This document shows, piece after piece, positions 25,541 to 31,431 of a stretch of DNA of 33,654 nt. A program made the translations under genes and the position numbers. The DNA comes from a virus. Below the pieces are notes generated by a model. It worked only from the letters and a program-made list of their open reading frames with translations. It was not told the DNA's origin and did no database searches. Numbering within the stretch: the stretch's first letter is position 1; each line of letters opens with the position of its first letter. The stretch covers positions 1 through 33,654 of IMG/VR virus record IMGVR_UViG_3300017527_000132; one strand, given 5' to 3'.

Positions 25541-27178
25541 CTACACCCCGTATATACCCTCTGGAATTAAACTGCCCTCATCCTCGATTATCTGCGGCGG
25601 ACTCATCTCTAAATCATAAACACGCGACATCGCATCTAAAAAATCCTTCGCAGTCGTTGCCGGAAAAAATAAATACTCGTTAGAAATAAACCAATCAATT
25701 AAATTATACGTCCTACCATCATGGTTCTTATTCACAATCGGCTTCGCCACTAAATGCCGCTTACCCTGTAATGTCGCCTCCCGCTGATCCTTCGTTAAAC
25801 CCTTGCCATTATAAGGTAAAAAAAACTTCCAATTCTGAAAATCAGGCACTAATCGCCGAATACGATCATCCTTGGACTGACTCCCCTCCCGAACCCAACT
25901 AACCTCGTCTATCGGAAAAGGACATTTCTCTATGCGCATCATTTCCTCAAAATGCTCTAAATCAGCCTGCATACCATAACGCTCGTAACCAACCTTAACA
26001 ACCTGAATACCGGGTCGATTTAACCAACGAAAACGCAATCTTTTCAACGTCTTCCAACGCTCATTTAAACCCATACGATGACAAACACCGTCCAGTAAAT
26101 AACGGTTCCAAGCATAATCTATACCAATTACAGCCATAGCGGTGTTGGAACTGCCCTTCTTGCGGGAATTAGCCGGATCAACTAAAATAGCCACATTCAA
26201 AGTCTCAGGCCGTATCTCAAAATACCTCAACCACTCAGGCTTGAACTCCTGCTCTGAACCAGCTAACGGATTCTGCAACATCTGACACGCTATCGTATAT
26301 GTGCTCGATTTGCGCTTCTTGTCCTCCCATTTCTCCCTGGATAAAAAAACAGGCTCACCATCAGGAGTTCCATCGTCCGTAGCAGGAAATAAACGCGGCT
26401 TCACGGCACCACGCTCTAACATTACCTTATAAGTGTCCGCAAAATTATAGCGCGTACCAGCATAAACACAAATACCACCATCATCAGTCAATAAATGCTG
26501 GCTTAATTCCCAGGCATCTGTCGTCTTCTCTATCTGCTCCGCTGTACTCACGCTCGCCTGAGTTACAACATCATCATAACATAATACCTTGAAATGCTTG
26601 GAAACAGGTTGACTATCAACCAATCCCCAACTCTCAAACGTGGCCTCAACAGGATTCGTCTTCCGCTTCACTATTAAACCAGTCTGTATGCTCCAAACAC
26701 TCGACTCCTTCCTCGGATCACTATATAAAATATCAGGATATAACCCCTTTAATAAATCGTTCTGCTCTAACTCATGCTTGATCTGCCTCAAAAATGCGTC
26801 CGCTATCTTGCCAGTATGACTGAATATACCAATCGTCACCTCTGGATCATTCAACACCCTCTGAATGTTCCTCGCAAACGTCTTCAACGTAGTCTTGTAA
26901 TGCGTCCGCGCCCATAAATCTAAAACATCAGCCTCCTCACGCTCTACGTCCCGACAACGCTCATACAACCAAGGATGAAATACGTCACTCCTCCCCAACA
27001 ACAACGTCACTAAAAAAAATAGGTCCCTACGCCCCAACTCCGCCCAAACATAACCACGACAACCCTCATCCTTCATCACAGCATCATATACCCGCAACGC
27101 ACTCGCATAATCAGCACCTACTAAATAATCCGCAGCCTGATTCGCATAATCAATGCTCGCTTGATTCAACTTAACCAA
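25541..27178 (-). CDS. terL: Terminase large subunit (packaging ATPase-nuclease)
   Basis: A 545-residue protein. The ATPase domain has a Walker A-type segment LWARTHYKTTLKT (about 88-100), of the ARxHxKTT kind rather than the textbook GxxGKT, and a Walker B-type VLCYDDVV (198-205). The coupling region follows near SVSTAEQIEKTTDAWE. The C-terminal nuclease begins with VAILVDPANSRKKGSSNTA (about 329-347), where D334 is the likely first metal ligand, and continues through YERYGMQADLEHFEE. It packages concatemeric DNA into the prohead through the portal. The start is a TTG at 27178: no ATG is available in frame, and GAGGAG lies nine bases upstream. It overlaps the small gene before it by 13 bases. 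Confidence 0.92.
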   Translation of the reverse strand: MVKLNQASIDYANQAADYLVGADYASALRVYDAVMKDEGCRGYVWAELGRRDLFFLVTLLLGRSDVFHPWLYERCRDVEREEADVLDLWARTHYKTTLKTFARNIQRVLNDPEVTIGIFSHTGKIADAFLRQIKHELEQNDLLKGLYPDILYSDPRKESSVWSIQTGLIVKRKTNPVEATFESWGLVDSQPVSKHFKVLCYDDVVTQASVSTAEQIEKTTDAWELSQHLLTDDGGICVYAGTRYNFADTYKVMLERGAVKPRLFPATDDGTPDGEPVFLSREKWEDKKRKSSTYTIACQMLQNPLAGSEQEFKPEWLRYFEIRPETLNVAILVDPANSRKKGSSNTAMAVIGIDYAWNRYLLDGVCHRMGLNERWKTLKRLRFRWLNRPGIQVVKVGYERYGMQADLEHFEEMMRIEKCPFPIDEVSWVREGSQSKDDRIRRLVPDFQNWKFFLPYNGKGLTKDQREATLQGKRHLVAKPIVNKNHDGRTYNLIDWFISNEYLFFPATTAKDFLDAMSRVYDLEMSPPQIIEDEGSLIPEGIYGV

Positions 27179-27381
27179 AAATGACCGCTCCTCGTTCCAA
27201 CATTCCGACCTATTATATCACCCGTACCACCAGGCTTTAACCAATCCCATAAACTACCGTATACCTCAAAATCCGCACCCGAATCCTCTAAAGCCCCATC
27301 AGCTATGCCTAAATCAACGTAAATCTCAGCATCTAAAAACTCGTCAATACCTAAAGGCTCTATGTCTGAAATGAATTCCAT
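27166..27381 (-). CDS. Small acidic hypothetical protein before terL
   Basis: A possible 71-residue acidic protein starting MEFISDIEPLGIDEF and ending in a Gly-rich segment (KPGGTGDIIGRNVG). It overlaps the start of the large terminase gene by 13 bases in another frame. The ATG at 27381 has no Shine-Dalgarno (it follows a T run); in-frame TTG or GTG codons upstream would extend it into a hairpin. No family recognised. Coding is plausible from composition and packing, but weakly supported. Confidence 0.5.
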   Translation of the reverse strand: MEFISDIEPLGIDEFLDAEIYVDLGIADGALEDSGADFEVYGSLWDWLKPGGTGDIIGRNVGTRSGHFWLS

Positions 27382-27389
27382 AAAAAAAA

Positions 27390-27668
27390 TTACCAAAAAA
27401 TTGAACCGGTATGGGAGTGGGGGGTATATAAAAAGCGGCACCCCCAATTCCCGATTGACTTTTCACCCGGCTCAGAAAAAGAATTCTTTTTTATAAATAT
27501 ATCAATAGGTTGCTGATATGATACCAGGGGCCTGGCACCGGGGACACCAGGCAATGTGATGGCATGGTTGGCCACCGTATTTGAGCCATAACTTCCTGTA
27601 ATCATAGGACATGAGTATGCACCAGGTGGTATGGTACTGTCAATGGTACTGTCAATTAGTGTCGTCAC
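27390..27668 (-). CDS. Doubtful small protein between terS and terL
   Basis: A possible 92-residue product from a GTG at 27668, ten bases after AGAGGA and overlapping the end of the putative small terminase gene. It starts with a repeated DSTI DSTI caused by a 12-bp tandem repeat, then has a Pro/Gly-rich middle (LPGVPGARPLV). Its last part lies across a strong hairpin at 27413-27452, and the amino acid pattern is not convincing. It may instead be a noncoding leader. Listed so that the gap is accounted for. Confidence 0.25.
   Translation of the reverse strand: MTTLIDSTIDSTIPPGAYSCPMITGSYGSNTVANHAITLPGVPGARPLVSYQQPIDIFIKKNSFSEPGEKSIGNWGCRFLYTPHSHTGSIFW
27413..27452 (-). other. Long imperfect hairpin between terS and terL
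   Basis: The arms 27413-27425 and 27440-27452 pair over 13 positions with two mismatches around a 14-base loop; each inner arm has six consecutive G-C or A-T pairs (ACCCCC/GGGGGT). On the minus-strand transcript, a six-U run occurs about 12 bases after the hairpin, too far for a standard terminator. It could attenuate transcription or structure the mRNA before terL. Confidence 0.45.
27631..27654. repeat. Perfect 12-bp tandem duplication
   Basis: ATGGTACTGTCA occurs twice in a row (27631-27642 and 27643-27654), ending on the stop codon of the putative small terminase gene. On the minus strand it reads TGACAGTACCAT twice. It could be a slippage duplication or a protein-binding site. Confidence 0.8.
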
Positions 27669-28002
27669 TATTCACTATCCTCTTTGGTTCGGGTGTAATA
27701 TCAATAGCTTGAGCCAATCCGGTAACATCGGGCGCTTGAATGACGACCTGGGTTGAAATATTGGCGGGGATCTGGAGCGCTTCGCTGTGGTCTATCAGTT
27801 TCGATGCCATAGCCAGCCGTATCTTATCAGATTTATTATGCAGCAATCCATCGACCACTTCCCAAAAGGGTGAAGTCCCTTGTAGTACGGCACGTTTTAA
27901 CTCTGTTTCAACTATACTAACGAAGTTTTTGCCGCCTTTGGGCCTACCGGGATGGTTTGACTTCTTTAGATTCCGTAATGCGGTTTCACGATTTCCTGCC
28001 AT
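27652..28002 (-). CDS. terS: Putative terminase small subunit
   Basis: A 116-residue protein, the first gene of the minus-strand late block, 0.5 kb before the large terminase gene. Residues ~8-28 carry ALRNLKKSNHPGRPKGGKNF, the basic GRPKG-type opening often seen in small terminase and related DUF5681-like phage proteins; a helical region follows (FVSIVETELKRAVL, then SDKIRLAMASKLIDHSEAL). The C-terminus is hydrophilic and probably flexible. Small terminases recognise the packaging site and stimulate the large subunit. The call rests on position, size and the basic helix; it could also be another DNA-binding phage protein. ATG at 28002 with a weak AGGT site. The upstream region holds repeats and promoter-like elements. 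Confidence 0.65.
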   Translation of the reverse strand: MAGNRETALRNLKKSNHPGRPKGGKNFVSIVETELKRAVLQGTSPFWEVVDGLLHNKSDKIRLAMASKLIDHSEALQIPANISTQVVIQAPDVTGLAQAIDITPEPKRIVNSDDTN

Positions 28003-28012
28003 AATTACCTAT

Positions 28013-28068
28013 TGTATAAATGTTTGTATAAGTGCAGTCACTTTATGCAGTCACTTTGCTGTCACTTT
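28013..28068 (-). promoter_or_regulatory. Promoter-like region with three tandem operator-like repeats upstream of terS
   Basis: On the plus strand TGCAGTCACTTT occurs at 28033-28044 and 28046-28057, and TGCTGTCACTTT at 28057-28068, spaced 13 and 11 bases. Read on the minus strand they are AAAGTGACTGCA-type boxes whose GTGACT resembles a -35 element; two TATACA boxes (28025-28030 and 28013-28018) lie 17-18 bases downstream of them, as -10 elements. A regulator bound to the repeats would cover the promoter. Predicted transcripts would start very close to the ATG at 28002. Confidence 0.45.
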
Positions 28069-28603
28069 TTTCTTGTTCATAACCTGGAGTCATAGTCAAC
28101 CTTTATTTTATGACATTTCGTTGTTGGCGCGGCATAGTGGAAAGGGACAAACCGTTGTAAACGTACTGATAGCAAGGGATTCAGGGTAGTACGCTCTGAG
28201 ATGCGATTTAAGCCGTTTTAATTTATTCCGAATAGGTTGATATGGCTTTTTTCGTTGTTTTGGTCCTGAATAGGGTCTGTTCGGCCGTTTTCGGCATTTA
28301 CGGCTGCCCTTGGGGAGCGGTTTTTTAGCTTGTGGTTTCGGATCCGCACACTTCCGGATCGTATCGCAAGGGAAAGGGCATTTTTAGAGAAAGGTCAAAA
28401 GGGGTAGATTTTAGAATTGTCTATTTTTTAGCTGGTATTGTTCTGGATTAGCCGGAATGCGATTTTACCGGATTATTAAAGGGCTTTTAAAGGATTAAGC
28501 CATTTTGATTTATGCTGTCTTCACGCCCCTTGGGCGCTCAGATACGCTAGTATCATGGGGTTTCCCGACAAATCAAGATTTATTTTGATGTTTTGTTATT
28601 TAC

Positions 28604-28620
28604 CATAAGTTTTACTTATG
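28604..28620. promoter_or_regulatory. Palindromic operator-like site
   Basis: CATAAGT-TTT-ACTTATG is a perfect 7-bp inverted repeat with a 3-base centre, in AT-rich DNA about 150-165 bp upstream of the sigma-54-like promoter. That is the usual distance for an upstream activator site of a sigma-54 activator, but it could equally be a repressor operator. Confidence 0.5.
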
Positions 28621-28772
28621 ACAAATTAAGGTTGTACTTGAAATTTACATGGAAAGTACGAATTTTTGTCATGTTTTTGCTATTTTGACAATTATTGGTA
28701 TTTACGGCTTTCATTATATGATTATACGAAAGCTAAGTCCTTATAATCACTTATAAAGATATTTTATCATTC

Positions 28773-28788
28773 TGGCATACCCTTTGCA
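28773..28788 (+). promoter_or_regulatory. Sigma-54-type promoter for the plus-strand operon
   Basis: TGGCATACCCTTTGCA matches the sigma-54 consensus TGGCACG-N4-TTGCA: the GG (-24) and GC (-12) are separated by exactly ten bases, and TGGCA and TTGCA are both fully matched. Expected transcription start is near 28799, about 30 bases before the ATG at 28830, leaving a short leader with AAGGGGG as ribosome site. No equally good sigma-70 promoter was found nearby. Identified by eye, not by scoring. Confidence 0.6.
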
Positions 28789-28829
28789 GTTATAAAGGTT
28801 ATCTATTAACCATTAACCAAGGGGGTATT

Positions 28830-29327
28830 ATGGAAACAAATTACGGGGGGATTGACTATGGTTTGGGTCGTTCTAACATCGGCGCTGCCGGAATCCGGTA
28901 CGGCGTTATAAATCAAAGTGATGTCGGTCAAGCATGGTATGAGGATTCAGAACCGATTTATTATTATATTTGTCCTAAGTGTGATTATGAAATCGGATAT
29001 CATTTTTGTTCTATTTGTCCCGATTGTAAAGAGGATATTGAGGAAAGTTTTGATATGCTTGAACCTATCGGGTATATTTTCGAGGATACTGATTATTCGG
29101 CTGAGTGTTCTGATGATATGGGTGACATCTTCGTTACGAGGTCGCCGTATTTTACCTATGCTCAGTATTGTTCGCCATGCGCACCGGGCGCAGGCTATTT
29201 AATGAATTTTATTACCGATCCGGGTATAGGACCTCGGGCCTATTGTTTCGGCCATGACTGGTTTGAAACTGAGGTCGCGCCTTATCCTGTTTATAGTGTT
29301 GAAACTGGTAAGTTAGTCAAACCTTAA
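28830..29327 (+). CDS. Conserved phage/plasmid-type protein with zinc ribbon, first gene of plus-strand operon
   Basis: A 165-residue protein starting TNYGGIDYGLGRSNI after its Met, an opening I recognise from memory as shared by a family of uncharacterised proteins on phages, plasmids and conjugative elements. C48, C51, C60, C63 and C66 (CPKC, CSICPDC) form a probable zinc ribbon. The C-terminal half has the conserved-looking GDIFVTRSPYFTYAQYCSPC and YCFGHDWFE, then APYPVYSVETGKLV. No enzyme motif is known to me. The ATG follows AAGGGGGTATT and a sigma-54-like promoter lies 42 bases upstream. It probably acts as an accessory or host-interaction protein; function unknown. Confidence 0.85.
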   Translation: METNYGGIDYGLGRSNIGAAGIRYGVINQSDVGQAWYEDSEPIYYYICPKCDYEIGYHFCSICPDCKEDIEESFDMLEPIGYIFEDTDYSAECSDDMGDIFVTRSPYFTYAQYCSPCAPGAGYLMNFITDPGIGPRAYCFGHDWFETEVAPYPVYSVETGKLVKP

Positions 29328-29341
29328 ATGGAGGGCTGCCT

Positions 29342-29425
29342 ATGCGCATATTAGAGGATATTCTGTTGGTAATCGCTGGCGTCGCTGTATCTTGGGCGCT
29401 CCTTGTCTTGGCATTTTGTTTATAA
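29342..29425 (+). CDS. 27-residue single-span membrane microprotein, copy A
   Basis: A 27-codon gene with a good ribosome site (GGAGGG six bases before ATG). The product opens MRILEDILLV and is hydrophobic from residue 7 to the C-terminal LAFCL, long enough for one membrane span with a short charged N-terminus. A second copy at 30376-30459 shares 18 of 27 residues, and 11 of those 18 conserved residues are encoded by different codons, which shows selection on the protein. The function is unknown; small phage membrane proteins can modulate host membrane enzymes or act as holin-like or exclusion factors. Confidence 0.75.
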   Translation: MRILEDILLVIAGVAVSWALLVLAFCL

Positions 29426-29440
29426 TGGGAGGGTTGAAAA

Positions 29441-30082
29441 ATGAAAGCTAACATTAACACAATTATGAATTACATGGAAAGCAAAAATATGTATCCGGAA
29501 TTTTACCCTGGTATAGCTGAGTTCGGTTATAATGATTATCCGGCCTTAGCTGGTGATTGGTGGATTAGAAAAGAGGGTAATCTTACTTGTAGACTCCTTA
29601 ATTGGATTGATGAAAACAAAGAAGAATTGAATCTTGATGCGTTATGGCATGATGAATATATGCCATGCTCTGAATGCGGTAAGGCCGTTAGAACAACGGC
29701 GGATTCTTACGGGTGGGAGCCTTCTTATGTCTGGACTTGCGATTGTGAAATTGCCTGCCATGAATGTATTGAAGCCGATAATAAACTTGATGATAAAATT
29801 TTAATAGAAGATGTGATTGATTATTATTCTAATCGTACCGATAAAGCCGTTTATTCCTGGTTTTATGAGTACATCGAGACCGCTGGTTTTGTTTGTTACT
29901 CTCCCGACGAGTATTGCCAACGGTTTGAAACCGGATTTCATCCAGGGCAAAATGATGATCCTAAAGATGTAGCGAAGGATATTGAAGCGGAGTTACCTGA
30001 TTATGATTATATTTTCAAAATTGATAGCGTAGGTCAGTTCGATGTTTATTGGAGTGTATTTTTAAGAAAAAGGGAGGGTTGA
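29441..30082 (+). CDS. Acidic cysteine-rich hypothetical protein
   Basis: A 213-residue acidic protein. C76, C79, C100, C102, C106 and C109 (CSECG, then CDCEIACHEC) suggest a zinc-binding module in the middle. The N-terminal ~70 residues have PEFYPGIAEFGYNDYPALAG and WWIRKEGNLTCRLLNWIDEN; the C-terminal part is rich in Asp, Glu and Tyr (DDPKDVAKDIEAELPDYDY). The strong negative charge would fit a DNA-mimic or inhibitor protein, but no such family is recognised and this is speculation. Ribosome leader GGGAGGGTTGAAAA is nearly identical to that of the next genes. The stop TGA lies inside the leader of the following gene. Confidence 0.8.
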   Translation: MKANINTIMNYMESKNMYPEFYPGIAEFGYNDYPALAGDWWIRKEGNLTCRLLNWIDENKEELNLDALWHDEYMPCSECGKAVRTTADSYGWEPSYVWTCDCEIACHECIEADNKLDDKILIEDVIDYYSNRTDKAVYSWFYEYIETAGFVCYSPDEYCQRFETGFHPGQNDDPKDVAKDIEAELPDYDYIFKIDSVGQFDVYWSVFLRKREG

Positions 30083-30085
30083 ACA

Positions 30086-30376
30086 ATGAGCAGACAAGAC
30101 AAAATCGGAAGTCACAAGACAAGCGTTTTTGCTGAAAACGGGTTTACGCGGGTATTATACCATCAAACCCAAGTCGTAAAGTTTAATGAAAAACAAATCA
30201 GACTTAATTCTAACGGCTGGGCCACCGTAACAACAAAACTACGCATGAACCAAGCATCTAATCAATTTAATTTAGGTTATCGAGTTTTCCAAAAAGATTT
30301 TGAATGGTTTGTTGATTACCAGGGCAAAACCATGGATTATTATGATGGTATGGTTTTAGATAGGCTGGTGTCTTAA
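30086..30376 (+). CDS. Small conserved phage/plasmid-type protein
   Basis: A 96-residue protein. The segment LNSNGWATVTTKLRMNQASN and the following LGYRVFQKDFEWFVDYQGKT, then DYYDGMVL, match my memory of a widespread uncharacterised family of small proteins in phages and conjugative elements. It is probably a compact beta-rich domain. The TAA stop overlaps the ATG of the second microprotein gene (TAATG), so translation is coupled. Leader GGGAGGGTTGAACA. No cysteines or membrane span. Function unknown. Confidence 0.8.
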   Translation: MSRQDKIGSHKTSVFAENGFTRVLYHQTQVVKFNEKQIRLNSNGWATVTTKLRMNQASNQFNLGYRVFQKDFEWFVDYQGKTMDYYDGMVLDRLVS

Positions 30377-30459
30377 TGCGTTTACTCGAAAACATATTAC
30401 TGTCAATCGTCGGCGCGGTTATATCATACGCGCTCCTGATATTAGCCTTTTGCTTATAA
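30376..30459 (+). CDS. 27-residue single-span membrane microprotein, copy B
   Basis: The paralogue of the microprotein at 29342. It opens MRLLENILLS and ends LLILAFCL; 18 of 27 residues are identical and most other changes swap one hydrophobic residue for another. The ATG overlaps the stop of the preceding gene (TAATG) and has only a weak ribosome site, unlike copy A. Both copies are followed by TTATAA and then a GGGAGGGT leader, so the duplicated unit probably included the leader of the next gene. Confidence 0.75.
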   Translation: MRLLENILLSIVGAVISYALLILAFCL

Positions 30460-30475
30460 ATGGGAGGGTAAAACA

Positions 30476-30775
30476 ATGGAATCTACTTGGATTACAAAGA
30501 CAAGATTTAAAAATGCGTTAGAATCTAATCGGGTATTTATGACATCTGAAATGCAAACTCGTAACGGTGTTACCGGATATAATGTTTATATCAAAGATGC
30601 CAAGGGTCCAACCATGCGTCAATTGTTAGGTCATAGCAGTTATTGGAGTGACACAAAAAGATGCTATCATTGCACAGCTTGGGGAACAAGTCGCCCCTTG
30701 GAAATTATTTTGTCGATTGGTTATGAATTAGGACTTAAATTTAATCAAATCAAGCAAAGTTGGACTTTTTTATAA
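30476..30775 (+). CDS. Hypothetical small protein
   Basis: A 99-residue basic protein (about 13 Lys/Arg), starting MESTWITKTRFKNALESNRV. It contains two Cys two residues apart (C-Y-H-C) near residue 63 but no second pair. Mixed alpha/beta; no membrane span or signal peptide. ATG at 30476 follows TGGGAGGGTAAAACA, one of the repeated ribosome leaders of this operon. Not recognised. Confidence 0.75.
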   Translation: MESTWITKTRFKNALESNRVFMTSEMQTRNGVTGYNVYIKDAKGPTMRQLLGHSSYWSDTKRCYHCTAWGTSRPLEIILSIGYELGLKFNQIKQSWTFL

Positions 30776-30792
30776 TAGGGGAGGGTTGAACC

Positions 30793-30975
30793 ATGAAACC
30801 GTGGATTGTATTATATCAAAACAATGTAAGAATTGTGTCATTCCTTAAAACCAAAAAACAACTAAAAAGTATTCAAAACCTGTTTATTTTTGACGTTATA
30901 CAGGAGGATATTAACGGCACATTGCATATTAATATTTACGGATTAATAGATAAAAATAGGAGGGTTGAACCATGA
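30793..30975 (+). CDS. Hypothetical small protein
   Basis: A 60-residue protein starting MKPWIVLYQNNVRIVSFLKT. Basic N-terminal half, hydrophobic strand-like segments after it. Leader GGGGAGGGTTGAACC. Its last six residues (NRRVEP) are encoded by the ribosome leader of the next mini-reading frame, and its TGA overlaps that ATG. Function unknown. Confidence 0.7.
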   Translation: MKPWIVLYQNNVRIVSFLKTKKQLKSIQNLFIFDVIQEDINGTLHINIYGLIDKNRRVEP

Positions 30976-30998
30976 AAATTAAATTCGTAGCTGATTAA
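30972..30998 (+). CDS. Eight-codon mini-reading frame with perfect leader (relic or leader peptide)
   Basis: ATG after AGGAGGGTTGAACC, then MKIKFVAD and TAA. The leader is as good as that of any gene in the operon, yet the frame stops after eight codons, 23 bases before the terminator. It may be the truncated start of a lost gene, or a short translated element before the terminator. Confidence 0.4.
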   Translation: MKIKFVAD

Positions 30999-31020
30999 CC
31001 AATAACCTTAACACCTACCA

Positions 31021-31052
31021 GGGGCCGGGATTCTATCCGGCCCCTTTTTTTT
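31021..31052 (+). terminator. Strong Rho-independent terminator of the plus-strand operon
   Basis: GGGGCCGG (31021-31028) pairs perfectly with CCGGCCCC (31037-31044) around an 8-base loop, followed directly by eight T. It ends the plus-strand operon. Read on the minus strand there is no U tract after the stem, so it should not efficiently stop the convergent gene on the other side. Confidence 0.93.
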
Positions 31053-31055
31053 GTC

Positions 31056-31400
31056 CTAATCGTCGATTATAACCCAACCAGGCCCATACGGATTATTTGG
31101 GCTGTCATGTTTATACCTGGACCCGGCACCATACGGATTATTTATCGAATCCACTGAAAAAGGCGATCCGTATCTCCCAAATTTATTTGATATCGAATCC
31201 AACCGAAAAGGATTACTTGACAGCTCGCCGCGATAATTGCCTTGTCTGTCGTAAAGTTTAGGCGGGCTGGCGTCGTAAGGACTCAACCCTTGCGTAAAAC
31301 GGTCGCTGGGTCGGCAATCTTGCCCATGCGAAATTCCGGGGCCAAAAACTATTCCGGCGAAAATCAGGCTGGTGATAACTATTCCGGCGAATTTTTTCAT
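31056..31400 (-). CDS. Secreted small protein with NPYG-type repeats
   Basis: A 114-residue protein from the ATG at 31400, which follows GGGAGGTGCAAA; an ATG 18 bases upstream lacks a ribosome site. Residues 1-25 form a Sec signal peptide (MKKFAG, a hydrophobic core, cleavage near GISHG-Q). There is no lipobox cysteine. The mature part has three degenerate repeats with the pattern S-I/P-NN-PYG and YGSPFSVDSINNPYGAG, which I recall from a scattered family of short secreted bacterial proteins. Role unknown. It sits at the convergent junction with the plus-strand operon, is separated from the upstream gene and looks like a cargo (moron) gene that could change the cell envelope or surroundings. 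Confidence 0.8.
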   Translation of the reverse strand: MKKFAGIVITSLIFAGIVFGPGISHGQDCRPSDRFTQGLSPYDASPPKLYDRQGNYRGELSSNPFRLDSISNKFGRYGSPFSVDSINNPYGAGSRYKHDSPNNPYGPGWVIIDD

Positions 31401-31431
31401 TTTGCACCTCCCATGCACTATTTCGTAGTGT

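Larger units (their letters stand above)
28003..28829. other. Gene-free divergent control region
   Basis: No convincing coding sequence on either strand over ~830 bases. It separates the minus-strand late block from the plus-strand operon. Besides the operator-like repeats (28033-28068), it contains small inverted repeats: GATCCG/CGGATC near 28345, CGCCC/GGGCG near 28530, GATAC/GTATC near 28541, and CATAAGT/ACTTATG at 28604-28620. The right half (28570-28780) is markedly AT-rich. It could hold regulatory sites, a replication origin or a small RNA; no tRNA cloverleaf was recognised. Confidence 0.6.

Noticed and set aside
27740-28189. A 149-codon plus-strand frame across terS and its upstream region
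   Set aside because: Mostly the antisense of the putative terS gene, with no ribosome site and unusual composition beyond it.
28684-28712. TTGACA as a sigma-70 -35 box upstream of the plus-strand operon
   Set aside because: No acceptable -10 hexamer lies 16-18 bases downstream; the nearest TATA-like box is 24 bases away. The -24/-12 element at 28773 fits better.
28003-28829. tRNA genes or CRISPR array in the long gene-free region
   Set aside because: No cloverleaf-like pattern with TTC-type arm and no regularly spaced repeats of CRISPR length were seen; the repeats near 28033 are only 12 bases with 1-base gaps.
31021-31052. Reading the terminator as bidirectional
   Set aside because: On the minus strand the stem is not followed by a U tract, so only the plus-strand transcript should stop here.
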